Shown piece after piece: positions 34,048 through 46,184 of a stretch of DNA of 64,000 nt. The position numbers and the translations under genes were made by a program. The notes beneath the pieces are model-generated. The model saw only the letters and a list, made by a program, of their open reading frames with translations, made no database searches and had not been told where the DNA came from. Every line of letters starts with the position of its first letter. Position 1 is the stretch's first letter. Source of the stretch: Cryptomeria japonica (Eukaryota > Streptophyta > Pinopsida > Cupressales > Cupressaceae); assembly GCF_030272615.1 (NCBI RefSeq), contig NC_081412.1:692358083-692422082 (forward strand), given 5' to 3'.

Positions 34048-37000
34048 ATGATGAAGAGGGAAGGTCCTAAGTTCAATAGGGATAACTTCAAAATATGGAA
34101 GGACAAAATGAAGATCTATATCAATAGTTTGGGTTCTCAACACCGGAGCTATGTTGAGAATGCCTATATAATCACCATTGGAACTCCAACTGATGATCAT
34201 AAAAGAGAGATTCAAGAAAATGGGTAGGTCATGCTCCTCATGGAAGCCCTTATTAGCAACCTATCCGATATTGAGCTCACTGATGTACAAGATAAGGAAA
34301 ATCCTAAGGATGTAAGGGACACATTCGAAACCATTTATGGTGGTGATGAGCATGTCAAGCAAGCTAAGGAAAAGAGCCTTAAAGGAAATTTGAATACATG
34401 AGGATGTTTGAAGGGGAAACCATTCAACAATATGGCATAAGGATCAAGGCTATGGTTGGAGATATCAAGAGCATTGGTGGAACAATTGAAGATGCCACCA
34501 TTGTCAGTAAATTTTTGAGATCATTGTTACAGGTCTATACAATCAGAGTTGTTGCTATTTAAGAGCTAAGGTCTATTGACAAAACCAAGGTATCCTTAGA
34601 CTCTCTCATTGCAAAGTTGACTGCATATGAGTTAAATAGCTATGATGGCAATGTTTAGAAGATTGAGTCAGCCTTTAGAGCATTTGTTGCACCAACCAGA
34701 AAAGGAAAAGAAGTAAGTACCAGTTATGAATCCAGGCAATGTAGAGATATGGATGATGAAGAGATTTTGATGGAGTTTGAATCTCTTCTTGCCAAGAGAC
34801 TTCCAAAAGGCACCGGAAAATATAGAGGTAAGTTTCCTTTAAAATGTTTTTCCTGTAATAAGATAGGACATATAGCTGTTAATTGTCCTAACAATGACAA
34901 TAAGGATAAATTGGAGAGGTTTAGAAAGAATAAAGGAGGAAATAGAAGAAATTGTCTTGTTGCAGTGGATGAAGGTGTTATTGATGAAGAATCTAAGGAT
35001 GGAGAGAATGAGGACATAGTGTTTGTAGCTATAAAGGAAGAAGTGTCTGACAACAAAGCATTTGTCTCTCGCATTGACAACTCTAATGAGTGGATTATTG
35101 ATAGTGGTTGTTCTCACCACATGACTGGTGATCGGAGAAAGTTTTTGTCTTTGGAAGAATATGATGGAGGTGTTGTCTAGTTTGGCAATGATGCACCATG
35201 CTCGGTGAAAGGAAAAGGATCCATTTCATTGAGTGGAAAAAGATGTGCAGATGATGTCTATTGGGTGGAAGGCCTTAAGAACAACCTTTTGAGTGTTGCT
35301 CAGCTAAATGACAAAGGAATCATTTTGGAGTTCAAAGGTAGAGTCTACAGTATAATTGGAAAGAGCAGTGAACTTATTGCCACTAGTAAGCAGACCAAAG
35401 GTAACTTGTTTCAACTAAAAACCAAGATTAGTTGATGTTTGATGGCGAAGTTTGATGATAGTTGGATATGGCATAGGAGACTTTGTCATATAAACTTTGA
35501 TAATATCATAAAGGCTAGTAAGATTAAGGCAGTAAGAGGATTGCCTTTGCTGAACAAACCGAAGAATGCTTTATGCAGAGAATGTCAACTTGGGAAGATG
35601 TCTTCCTCAATATTTAAAGGTAAGTCTTTTTCAGTAGAGAACTTACCTAATCTTGTGAACACCGATATGTGTGGCCCTATGAAAATAAGAATTATTCAGG
35701 GAGATCGGTATTTCATGATTCTTACTGATGATTGCTCAAGAATGATGTGGGTCACATTCTTGAAGGACATGTTTGAGGCATTTGGATAGTTTAAAGCCTT
35801 TAGAGCATTGGTTGAGAAGGAGAGTAGTGGAAGAATAAAGTGTCTTAGAACCGATCAAGGAGGTGAATTCACTTCTGATGAATTCAATAATTATTGTGAA
35901 GAGAATGGTATCAAGAGGCAGTTGTCTCCCCCAAGGACACAACAACATAATGGCATAGTAGAAAGGAATAACAAGACTACAGTTGAAGTAGCCTAAACAA
36001 TGCTGATCCAAGGAAAGGTAGCTCACACCTTTTGGAGAGAAGTGGTGAGAATTGTAGTCTATACTATGAACTAGGTACTCATCAAGAAAGGTAAAGATAA
36101 AACTCCTTATTAGTACTAGGCCAGGAAGACTCCCACTATGAGTTATTTTAAAGTATTTGGTAGTAAGTGTTATATCAAGAGAGGTGAGCATCTAAGAAAG
36201 TTTGATGCTAAATGTGATGAAGGAATATTTTTGGGATATTCCACAAAGAGAAAAGCTCTCAAGTGCTACAATAATAGGACTCAGAAAATTGTTGAGAGTA
36301 TCAATGTCAGGGTTGATGAATCCCCTAAGGAGCTCGAGGAAACTTGCAACAAGCAAGAAGAAGATGAACTGGGTGTAACTTTCTGAGAACCGGTTAAGAA
36401 AGAATCAAGCAAAGACCTCAGTGTTCCTATATCAATAGAAGCTGCAACAGGTGAAGAAGAAGATGAAGTGGAAGAAGAAGAGGAAAAACAAGCAGAACCA
36501 GCTAGGGTAATTCCTAGGTATGTGAAACTACATCATGATCTGAAGAAGATCATAGGAGATAAATATGTAGGGATACTCACAAGAAGAAAGGTGAAAGAAA
36601 ACTCTTGCATGATTTCTGAATTTGAGCCTAAGACCACTAAAGAGGCACTTACCGATGAAGAATGCATAAAGGAAATGGAAGTGGAGCTGGAGCATGGAGA
36701 AAATAATGCGACATGGTCCTTGGTACCCAGACCGGAACACAAGAATGTAATAGGTACCAAATGGGTCTTCAGGAATAAGTTGAATGAAGAAGGCATAGTT
36801 GTAAGGAAAAAGGCAAGACTTGTATGCAAGGTATATGCTTAGGAAGAGAGAGAAGATTATGGAGAAACCTTTTCCCCAGTGGCTAGATTGGAAGGTGTCC
36901 AAATGCTACTTTCATTTGTAGCATTCAAGGGATTTGAGGTATACCAGATGGATGTGAAGTCTCCATTCCTAAATGGAATCCTAGAAGAAGAAGGGTATAT

Positions 37001-38158
37001 TGAGCAACCAGATGGGTTTTCCTTATCAAAGGATAGTAACATGGTGTGTAGATTACACAAGGCCCTGTATGGATTGAAACAAGCACCAAGGGCATGATAT
37101 GAATGGTTATACTCTCATCTTATTAAAATAGGATTTCAGAGAACAAGTGAGGATAGTAACATCTACTTGAAATCTGAAGGTAACCAGATTCTGATCTGTG
37201 AAGTGTTTGTAGATGACATAATCTTTTGAGGAGATTATGAAATGAGCCATGCATTTGTAGATGAAATGAAGAAAGAGTTTGAGATTTCTCTCATTGGAGA
37301 GATAAAGTTCTTCATTGGTCATAGATTCAGTAGATGAAAGATGGAATATTTATTACCCAGTCCAAGTGTGTCAAAGAGGTATTGAAGACCTTTGGTATGG
37401 AGGAGAGCAAACCGGTTGGTACACCGATGGTGACCGGCTATAAATTAACCAAGGAAGATGATTCAATGTTGGTGAATGAGGAGGAGTACCAGTCAATGAT
37501 TGGTAAGCTACACTATGTGGTTCACAACAGACCAGACATTGCTCATGCAGTGGGCATAGTAGCTCTTTTTTAGAAGAGTCCAAGAGAACTCCACTTGGTA
37601 GAGGTAAAGAGGATTCTTATATACTTGAAAGGGACCGTTGACTATTGATTGTGGTATCCATAGAATGGTGATTTTAATCTCAAGGTATTTACCAATGCAG
37701 ATTGGGTAGGTAATGTGGACAACTGGAAGAGCACAACCGATGGAGCATTCTTCCTTGGTGGAAGATTAGTCTCCTGGACAAGCAAGAAGCAGAGCTGTAT
37801 TTCTCAGTCTACAGCTGAAGAAAAATATGTGGCAGCATCTATGAACTGGACTCAAACAATCTAGATGAAGCATGTACTGAATGGCTTCAAAGTGCCTATA
37901 TCTGAACTGGTGAGTATTTTCTATGATAATACTAGTGCAATCAATGTTTCTAAAAATTTGGTACTGCATGCTAGAACTAAGAATTTTGAGCTCAAGTATC
38001 ATTTCTTGAGAGAGAAGGTTCAGAATAAAGAGGTTGTATTGGAACATGTTTCCAGTAAGGAGCAACTAGTAGACATATTCACTAAGCCCTTACCAAAGAC
38101 TACATTTACCTATTTGAGAGGTGAATTAGGGGTTCTACCCCTTCATGAAGTAAACTAA
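34048..38158 (+). pseudogene. D gag-pol (copia), broken
   Basis: Gag starts at ATG 34048 (MMKREGPKFNRDNFKIWK) and has several stops and a frameshift before 34749. The stretch 34749-35180 holds an intact knuckle (CFSCNKIGHIAVNC) and an intact protease site IIDSGCSHHMTGD (about 35094-35132). The GAG-pre-integrase domain is at 35439-35640. Integrase (35660-36000) has NTDMCGP, TDDCSR and an intact GIKRQLSPPRTQQHNG. RT (36650-37330) keeps FVDDIIF at about 37206 but has stops at 36838, 37096 and 37226. RNase H (37690-38155) has TNADWVGN and STAEEKYVAAS. The stops are mainly of the Gln-to-stop and Trp-to-stop type. Confidence 0.9.
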
Positions 38159-38512
38159 AGTTGTGTGCTCCACATCAGTCAGGTACCACAATGACAAATC
38201 TTACAAGGTTTATGTGTTGAAGGATATTGCTCCATAAGGGGACTAGCATAGTGGAGTATGGAAGCTTGTGCCTCCACTTTGGCATTGTTGTCAAAGGGGG
38301 AGAAGATATATGATAGGGGAAAAGATATCTAGTGAATGGGGGAGAAGATATCTCATGATGAAGATATATGGTAGAGTACACACTAACCAGTCCAGATGGT
38401 GGTGTTTGTGATCTTTGAACCGATATATGATAATCGATATATGCTATTGAGCATGGTACAGATATTGAGCAATGATACACTGAGTATTGCCATCAATGCC
38501 ATAGGGGGAGAT
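38159..38512 (+). other. D 3' untranslated region and polypurine tract
   Basis: Non-coding, with repeated GGGGGAGAAGATAT purine phrases at 38295-38350 and the terminal tract ATAGGGGGAGAT at 38501-38512, one base different from the other families. Confidence 0.8.
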
Positions 38513-39845
38513 TGTTGGCATATGATGAAGTGGTGACAAAGTATGTTGTCATTGATGTCAATATGTTCTCAAGAAGGTACACTAGTATGAAGATTGGAAG
38601 CGGTTTTGGTCAATCAGGATGGAGTGGACCAATGTCAGGGTTGACTAAGTGTAACTACCGGTTGGTAGTCTCTATTCAGTTTTAGGGTTTTTAGTATGAT
38701 CTATGCGGTGCAACCGATGGTGTTTTGTGAATGTTAAGAATAAGGATTAGGATGCCACGTCAGTTTTGCCCATGTGAAGGATTTCCTTGAGAATTTTTCG
38801 CATGGAGATTAAATGCATTGAATTCCTACCTTGGGAATGTGTGATTCTCTAAGCCATTTATGAAGAGCGCATGATGGGTTACCCTTTTCCAGATGCAATG
38901 AAGATTGAATGATGCAGAGTGACTTGAGATTTGTTTAGATAGTTTCATTCTATGTAATGTGTTTGGAAGGTTAAATTTGGACCACTTGAAATTGTAAACC
39001 TAAAATACTTAGGGTTTAGTGTTTATGTTACCAACCTAATTCTTGTCTATAAGGTCGATGACTTTTGATATTGTTGTTGTTGGAAAATGTTGTTTTGTGT
39101 CTGCATGTTGAGATTCTTAACAAACTAGAGTGTGAAACCTATAGAGTGTGATTGCAGAGGAGAGGAGATAAAAAGTATCTGCCTCAGCAAGTAGTGTTGC
39201 TATCAAATCAAAGCTTTACCTGTTGCCTTCTAATCATTTCAATAGAAGGAAAATCCCTTGACCAGGTAGCTTTAATAGGCTTGTTGTAAATCCGCTAACC
39301 AAGTGACTCAAGTTCATTCCATCCCTTAACCGGGTGATCTCATTAACAAGATTAGTTCCTAGCAGAACCTTATTGTAAAGTATTTAATTTGACTAGGCTC
39401 CTAACAGAGTAGACATCAAAAGAGTTCAAAACAAGCTTGTGGGTATTCATCCCCATCGTGGTTTTTTTCCATTTGGGTTTCCATGTGAAAAATCTGTGTG
39501 TTATGAGTTGTGCATTTTCATGTGATGATTCAGTATTCTTGTTTAAGTGATTATGCATGCAAAGCTAATGGTTATGGTATTACTGATACAACACATGCAT
39601 ATGTATATGAGTGAAGTAGTTATCAAGTGTTGAATGATATTTGAAGTATTCAGTTTTACCAGTTTAAGCTATCTGAAATCTTACTGTGTTTAACCAATAT
39701 TGCCTTGGTTAAGGTAAGTGATGAAGATAACTAGTTAGCATTGTTTTAACTTGATAAGTTGTGGAGAAGTTTTTGTATGTACTAATTCACCCCCCCCCCC
39801 TTCTCAGTACTAGTTAGGGTATTTGTTGTTCATCATTATTCATCA
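38513..39845 (+). repeat. 3' LTR of D
   Basis: 1333 bp, TGTTGGCATATG to TTATTCATCA, followed by target copy GTTTC. Confidence 0.92.
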
Positions 39846-39850
39846 GTTTC

Positions 39851-40501
39851 AAGGTTGTAGCTGACTAAGTTTATGTCTATAAAAAAATGTGACGAGTTAT
39901 GAGATAGACATACGTATGTTGATGAGATCAAAGGTGAATAAGGTGAAGCTAATTATGTGGTGATTAGTGAAGCTCTGTATTGATGTGTTATTGAAGTTTT
40001 GAGGATTTGAATTGGACACTGAGGTGTTACATAAAGAGAATTTGACTGTTGTTTTCCTAAAAGTTTGTAGTAGTAAAATCTCCTAACCAGGTAGGTCCTA
40101 ATAGACCTTAATATGTAAATCCCTTAACAGGGTAGATCTATATCAGAGTATTAAATCCTCTTGCAAGGTTGATCCTAATAGGTCAAAGCTCCTAACAGGG
40201 CTCATCATATTAAATCTCTTAACTAGGTGACTCCTAACTAGGTATGCTCCTAACCAATCAAGAGTTCTATTTTGCAGATAGGGAATCTTGTGGGTATTAA
40301 CTCCCACCATGGTTTTTCCCTTTTGTGTTTCCACATATAAATCTCTTGTGTTATATGGAATTGGTTTTATTGGGCATTATCTTATGTGGTGATATTCCTC
40401 TTATGCTTGTTGTGTTTTACGTTGTTTAAGTTGGTGATTAGATTCATATTGTTTTTGCTTACACTGATTCACCCCCCTCTCAGTCCTTTATAAGTTTATC
40501 A
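39851..40501 (+). repeat. 3' LTR of C, second part
   Basis: It resumes the C LTR (AAGGTTGTAGCTGACTAAG) and ends TTTATAAGTTTATCA, matching 13860-14546. It is followed by target copy TATAC and then by element G. Confidence 0.9.
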
Positions 40502-40959
40502 TATACCTTGCTATGTGATACCAGTCTCCAAGCTTGTTTACAAACATCAAAATCCAAATCCTCTTCAACTGGTTCTTCCCCAACTATCTTAGATAATTCT
40601 TCCAAAACCTCTCCTCCTACTAGTGTGTTTGTTCCCTCAAGTATACCTCCTCCCTCTAGTTCATCTTCCATTGATTCCTCAAATGGTCCTACTCTTTCAA
40701 ATGAACCTAAGGTTCTTGAAGAAAATCCTACTATATTTTTGAAGATTCTTGCAAAAGATGATTGGGGATCCCTCGACTTTAATCCTACCTTCATAGGAGA
40801 ATAAAAAATTCCCCCTAGAGAACCCAAGGTTGAAAAGAAGAAAGAAGAAGAAGAAACTAAAAAGAAGCCCACTTTATCCAAGCCATTGAGTAATAAATTT
40901 GTGGTAGCTTCTCATACTTCATCTCCCCTTGTTTTCTTTCTAGAGGATTTTGATCCTGA
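40502..40959 (+). pseudogene. Element G, third fragment (linker after protease)
   Basis: It continues the frame of the protease fragment exactly after the TATAC duplicate. It is low complexity: Ser/Pro/Thr-rich (40560-40700), then a Lys/Glu-rich run after a stop at 40802. It ends FFLEDFDPD at the insertion of E (target CCTGA, 40955-40959). RT and RNase H of G are not in the window and may lie beyond E. Confidence 0.75.
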
Positions 40960-42359
40960 TGCAAAGATTCTTAGAGTTTATCCAAATCACCTAGTTGTCT
41001 TTCTTGTTCTCTCCAACCTACTAACTACTCAAGCCCATCCAACGGTACTTGGTAAGGTTTTTTCTAGTTAGACCTCCAAAGCCTAATCCACTTTATCTTT
41101 CCTCCAAGGTATAGCCATAAGCGTTTTACAACAACTCGTCCTATTGAGGATTCCACCTCAATCCCTATCACACCTTCGTAATGCTCCAATAACCTCTGCA
41201 AAGGATCTTAATTCTCAAACTTGTCCCATGAGTGTAAAATGAATTTACATAGTGTCTTTGGTGTCTTCTAATGGTTTTTTCACCTTTAAACCTATTTTCA
41301 AGCCTTCCCAAGGTCGCCTTGGCTATACCGGCTCCAAATAGGCCTAATTCAATTAGCCCTCCTATCATGGTTTTCAGGGCTTAGTTTCACATCTACCCAC
41401 ACAAGGCCACAAATAAATTACATTTATGAGTACCCTTTTCCTAGTTACATACAATATTACAAATTGGCATTTGGGTTCTCCATACACATGGGGTTTCTAG
41501 AACTATCCTATTTTCAAGGGTTTTAGGCCTACATGGGTAACTTGCAAACTTGGCCTTAGAAGGCTTCACTAGTCAAAACCTCTACAAAAACCAATCAAGG
41601 ATTCTCAAATGGAATTAAATTATGTCTTAAAAAATGTATCCACTTCTATTCTACCAATCCATGTGTGCTCTGAAAATGCACATCTTCTGTTGTCCTAGTC
41701 TCACCAACTCCTAGTTGTGAGCCTAGGGTATCATTGTAAAACCACTAAATAGGTGTGCAAAGCTACAAAAATCACACTAAACATATAAATATACCCTAAC
41801 ATATAATTCCACAAGATTTCAACTCATTTCATCAATGGATGCTCCGGTTAGAGCCATTTCTTGCTTAAACCCTAGCTTATAAGGGTTTTGCACCTAGTCA
41901 TAGAGAATGGTTTTAATAATTGCAACTAGACACAATAAAACCTTGAAATATACCTTGATGGAAACTAGATTAAATATTAATTCATGCCATGCAAGTAGAT
42001 TCCTCTGACAAGTCCGTATTGAACCGTACACACAACAAAAACAAGGAAAAATAGTGAAAACGATGTAAAAACAAGGTTTTTGCTTACAAAAAAAACTTGC
42101 TTTACATTCCAACACTTCCAACATGTACAATGATGTTGTCTTTGGATTTTAACAACATGATTCAGTTGGTTAGAACCATCTTCTTCACTTCCAACAATAT
42201 AAATTTCAACTTTTGCAATGTTGCTTAGCATTTTTTTACATCTTTTTGATCCTTAGGATGCAACCTTGTACTCAAGTGTACTCAAAGGCTCCAAAGGCTC
42301 TCAAGGAATTATAGGATACCTAAAAAAATACATTACACCCTAATTAAATGATGAATATA
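40960..42359 (-). repeat. 3' LTR of E, distal part
   Basis: On the + strand it starts TGCAAAGATTCTTAGAG and aligns with the 5' LTR from 56825 (TGCAGAGATTCTTGGAG) for at least 190 bp, up to where B2 interrupts the 5' copy. The remaining ~1.2 kb has no second copy in the window. There is no coding frame of note. Confidence 0.85.
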
Positions 42360-43125
42360 TGTTAGGATTCCCAAAGATACTGAGAGGGGGGGTGAATCAG
42401 TATCTGAGCGGTATAATAATTTTCTTAACTTATAACATGAAAAGCATATTAAAATTGTGTACCGATAAACTAGAAATAATATATCAAATAAGAATAACAG
42501 CCAAAACATGAAAAGCACACCATAACACAATATTTTAATGAGGAAACACAGTGTGGGAAAAACCTCGGCGGGATTTATGACCCATAATATTCACTTACTG
42601 GCCAATAAAAGAATATTACTACTTACAATGAAGGCCAAGTGCCTAGAGATCACTACTCAATTACAAAATAAGTCACACTGACTTACAAAGATGGATTATA
42701 CTAATCTAATGTCTTGTACTACTTCAGATCAACATCTGCTATGCCAGATTCAGTACTAGTTTAAGCTCTTCTACATACATAAACCCTTAACCAATAATTC
42801 GCATATTAGGTCTGCTGCCTTCTATTCATATTTTGCATCATATGATTACCTAAATGATCTACAATGATCTCATACATATATGAGTCATATTAAAATCTGC
42901 CATGTTGGATTACAAAAGATTTTACAATTAATTACAAAATACATTAATACAAAATTGTCGTCGGCTAGGGTGCCAGTAATCTTCCTTTTTGGTGTTGGTG
43001 TCTGTATGCCGGTGTAGAGTCTGTCGGTGTCGATGTCTACCTATATCACATGATTGTAAGGCTGCCATCAATGACAATACCTTCAATCACCTACAATTTC
43101 TCATTGGAGTGTGCATTTGCCAAAA
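42360..43125 (-). repeat. LTRa (3' LTR of composite)
   Basis: 766 bp. The plus-strand left end TGTTAGGATTC is the reverse complement of the family end CCTAACA. The right end reads GCCAAAA where TGTTGGC predicts GCCAACA, a one-base change. It contains the minus-strand copy of the GGTTTTTCCC motif (about 42552-42575). Confidence 0.88.
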
Positions 43126-43320
43126 GTTTCCCCCTTTGGCATTGATGGCAACACTCATGAAAAAAATTAAAGAATGTATCCAAAAATTGAAGTCCAAAAA
43201 TCTTGCCAAAAACTGTACCAAAAATTATACTAGGTGTGTGCTCCCCATAAGCAAATGATCTCTACTTTTGGATTTTTCTCATCTCTACTACTCCCCCTTT
43301 AACATCAATGATAAAGGTTG
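43126..43320 (-). other. A2 3' untranslated region and polypurine tract
   Basis: On the minus strand, CCAAAGGGGGAAAC (43139-43126) abuts LTRa. The rest is non-coding, with another GGGGGAG near 43299. Confidence 0.75.
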
Positions 43321-45878
43321 TCATTTGCTATCATTGGAGTCCTGCCTAAATTCTTGAAGCCCATGGGTTACAATCTGAAAAATATTTGTCAAAGCCAAAT
43401 TTAAGCTATCGGTGAATCTTTTGCTATCCTGTAATGCCTCTTGTGTTCTCTGAACTATACGAAGTGACCATGCTAGTATTGACCTCTGGTAGGTCTGTTT
43501 GTGTCTCCATCTCTTTAAGCACTGGTTTTCCTGCATCATTTCTTACTGGTGGCATCTGTTCTGGAGCCTTTAACTCTGTTGGTTGCTCTGTTTGTGTTCC
43601 AAATTCCATCTTTTTCTCTGAATCTACTGCCGGTTGCTCTTTGTTTCCTATTGTCGGTTGCTCTTTGTTTTCTGATTTATCTATTGTATCCTTATCTACC
43701 ACTATGTTGATTTTCTAAGTAGCAACATTCATAGTATATAGGACTTCAGGATTAGGATTATTATCCTCTGTGTCCATGCTCTTAGCTGCCGGTTGATCTT
43801 CTATAGTTGTTGTTTTTACCGGTGGAGTATTTAAAGGAGGTGGGGGTAAGTTGTCTCTAATCTTGATGCTTGGTGGTCCACCAACTTTACCTTTCCCTTT
43901 GTCCTTTTGATATACCAGAATGGGCTTGGGATTCCTATATTCTTCTTGTTTTTCTTTTTCAACCAAGAATGTATCCCAACCATCTTCTGTTTCCTTTGAA
44001 ACTTTAGTAACTCTACCTGCCATTAGTGATATTTGCTAGTGTGTAGTGGAAAAAAACTGTCTGGTTGGCCTGAGCTATCAGATCATCAATTTCCTTAGGT
44101 GAGTTGACCGAGTATACTGGAAGTAATTTTTCTATTTTAATTTTCTTATCCAACTCAACTATTCCTTGCCTTCTAGCCTCAAGTCTTTTATATAATTCAT
44201 CAGGAATTTCATTTAGGACTTGCATCAAAAACTTTTTATACATGTCCATGTGTAATATAACACTCTCCTCGACTTGTCCTTTCTCATCATCTGATAGGGT
44301 GTCATAGATTTTCCCTATTTTTTTCAATTTACCTTCCTCTGTGATCTCATTCAGTAATATGTCAAAAGGGGCCAAGTCAGTGTTTGTCTTCTTCTTCTTT
44401 TTGGGGGTCAACTTTTTCTTAGGTGTGGCTTTCTTGACTGGAGACCTCATAGCTTGTTGCTTCTATCTTGTCCTTCTAGGTGAAGGAGTGGTTACTGGTG
44501 AGGGGTCTCTTTTCCTAACAATTCTTTTGAAAGTTGCTGGAATATCTCCTTCTGAGGAAGTATCTACTGGCGATAGATGAGTTTCAGGTTGTTGGACTAC
44601 CAACTCTTCTTCTGTTATGCCAGTTTTCTTTAATACATCTTCCTTTATGGCTTTTGCTTGTCTAGTTCCTTTCCTCACAAATGCCTCAACTTTCTTTACT
44701 CTCTTTTTAGATTGAATTTGACTTTCGATGGTCTCAGCACTACCAAATACTTCTTCCTTTGGTTCATTGGGGGCTTCCAGAAGTGCTTCGGCATAAGTTT
44801 CCACTATGTGGTCATCTGTTTCATACCCCATCTCTGTAACCTAGATTGTTCTTGGGATGACTGCTTCCATCTAGATCTCATCCTTTTTTATTACAAAACA
44901 TATATCATCCTTGTATTTGTTGACAATTTCCTATGATAGTCTTATTCTTTTATTCATTCTGACTTTTAGTGCTTGAAAATACTCATTGATATTCTTTTCT
45001 CTATTTTCACCCATGTTGTTGAATAAGTCAGACAATTGTTTTCCTACCGGTATGCCAAATCCAAAATCCTTTTAGCCTATACCGGGAGCCTATTTGGTTA
45101 TATGTAGAATTAAGCATACAAGTAAATTTCCAAATCTAAAGGTTCCTTTCTTATCCTTCTTGATTTTTGCCAAATTGTCAATTAACTCATCTTTTAACCA
45201 TTCACAGATATCAATTTTCATATTGTCCTTAACCATGTCATAAGCACTCTTTATGCATAAACTGGAAACTGAGTTAAGCCTATTAGCATGAGTTGCTTTG
45301 TAACCTAGAATCATGCTAACAAATCTAACATTTGTATCGGTCCCATCATTAACCCTCAATGATCTCTTGTTGGATGTTGCACCAGTTAAGTTTGTTACCA
45401 AGTCATTAGAGACCTTCTTGGTTTTGTCGGGTCTGCTACCAGTGGAAGGTAACCCTGTTACTGCTTTCACAGCTACGTTTGTAATTTTATGCACTGAGTC
45501 AAGCCAAAAGAATGAACCATGTACCCTACTCAGAACTATCCTAACCACCTCCTTGGGAAATTCAAGAATGCAGAGGATTTTAGTGAATCCTAGGGTTTCA
45601 ACAATTTTATGTTCAGGTTTCACATTCCTGGAGTTGTCACATATAGTAGACTTATACATGTTTTTTATTTCTTCATCACCTAATTCCTCTATGTTGCAAT
45701 GAATATACATTCTAGGGTCTTCTGCATAAACAACACCTTTTGGAATTTTTGAAAAAGCATCTGTGTTGTCATCTTTCTTAGCTACCTCGGGAACTAGCTG
45801 AAACACGGGCCTGGGTTGTTTTGTAACCTCGACTACTATAGGGTTTGCTATGAATTCAGGTGCAGAGGAGGATGCCAT
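43321..45878 (-). pseudogene. A2 ORF2: uncharacterised retroelement protein
   Basis: It starts at 45878 (MASSSAPEFIANP) and ends at 43321, about 850 codons. The first 263 residues are uninterrupted (45878-45090). Motifs in order: VYAEDPRMYIHCNIEELG (residues ~50-67), HKITNVAVKAVTGLPSTG (~130-147), VRFVSMILGYKATHANRLN (~187), and FRFGNLLVCLILHITK (~247). Then come a Lys-rich TPKKKLTPKKKKK tract and VYQKDKGKGKVGG, and a Gln/Pro/Thr tail with METQTDLP. Stops after residue 263 include two TGG-to-TAG changes (44871 and 44841). There is a frameshift near 44020. No known enzyme motif is present. The basic middle suggests nucleic-acid binding or nuclear entry, which is inference. Confidence 0.78.
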
Positions 45879-46184
45879 GATGATAAATACCTTTTTCTGC
45901 CTTTGGATGGATTGATTGCTGAAGTGCTTTACCTCTTTTCTCGGAATGCCTTATCTCAGAAATCTTCACGCTCTCTGAAAGTTTGAATTCACGGTGAAAT
46001 GAAATGGAGCCAAAAACCTTATTTTATAAAGTCTTTTGTACTACCTACCACATTAATTGCTTGCCGGCAATGTATTAGCTCAACTTTATTTGCCGGTAAT
46101 GAATGTTTTTCAACTTTTTTTCTCTAACTGAGGGAATAATAGCACATGTGTCATTTGATTGCCAAACCCTCAAGATAATTTTCT
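45879..46184 (-). promoter_or_regulatory. A2 inter-ORF region with TATA-like box
   Basis: On the minus strand TATAAAAT lies at 46028-46021, 150 nt upstream of the ORF2 ATG, followed by AAGGTTTTTGGCTCC and, just before the ATG, AAAAAGGTATTTATC. The equivalent positions in A1 and A3 also hold a TATA-like box. It may be a second promoter for ORF2. Confidence 0.5.

Larger units (their letters stand above)
32574..39845 (+). mobile_element. D: Ty1/copia retrotransposon inside C 3' LTR
   Basis: The target copies GTTCT (32569-32573) and GTTTC (39846-39850) both derive from GTTCC, still present in the C 5' LTR, by one C-to-T change each. The LTRs are 32574-33976 (1403 bp) and 38513-39845 (1333 bp), TGTTGGCATATG to TTATTCATCA. 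The primer site is 33979-33990 and the polypurine tract 38501-38512. Gag-pol order is copia. A rough hand count gives about 8% difference in the first ~140 bp of the LTRs. It is a different family from B, with many stops. Confidence 0.92.
13323..40501 (+). mobile_element. C: RT-less two-ORF LTR retrotransposon inserted in G
   Basis: It is flanked by a perfect 5-bp duplication TATAC (13318-13322, 40502-40506). The 5' LTR is 13323-14546 and the 3' LTR is 32036-40501, split by D. Internal order is primer site, ORF1 (coiled coil plus four knuckles), ORF2 in three pieces, and polypurine tract 32024-32035. Three later insertions are B1 (copia), a minus-strand LINE and D (copia). With these removed the element is about 8 kb. 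It encodes no RT, integrase or protease. Its LTR differs from that of family A, but its gene order and ORF2 are related. Confidence 0.88.

Noticed and set aside
34749-35180. Possible cellular zinc-knuckle gene
   Set aside because: The knuckle is followed at once by the copia protease site and lies between D LTRs, so it is D gag-pol.
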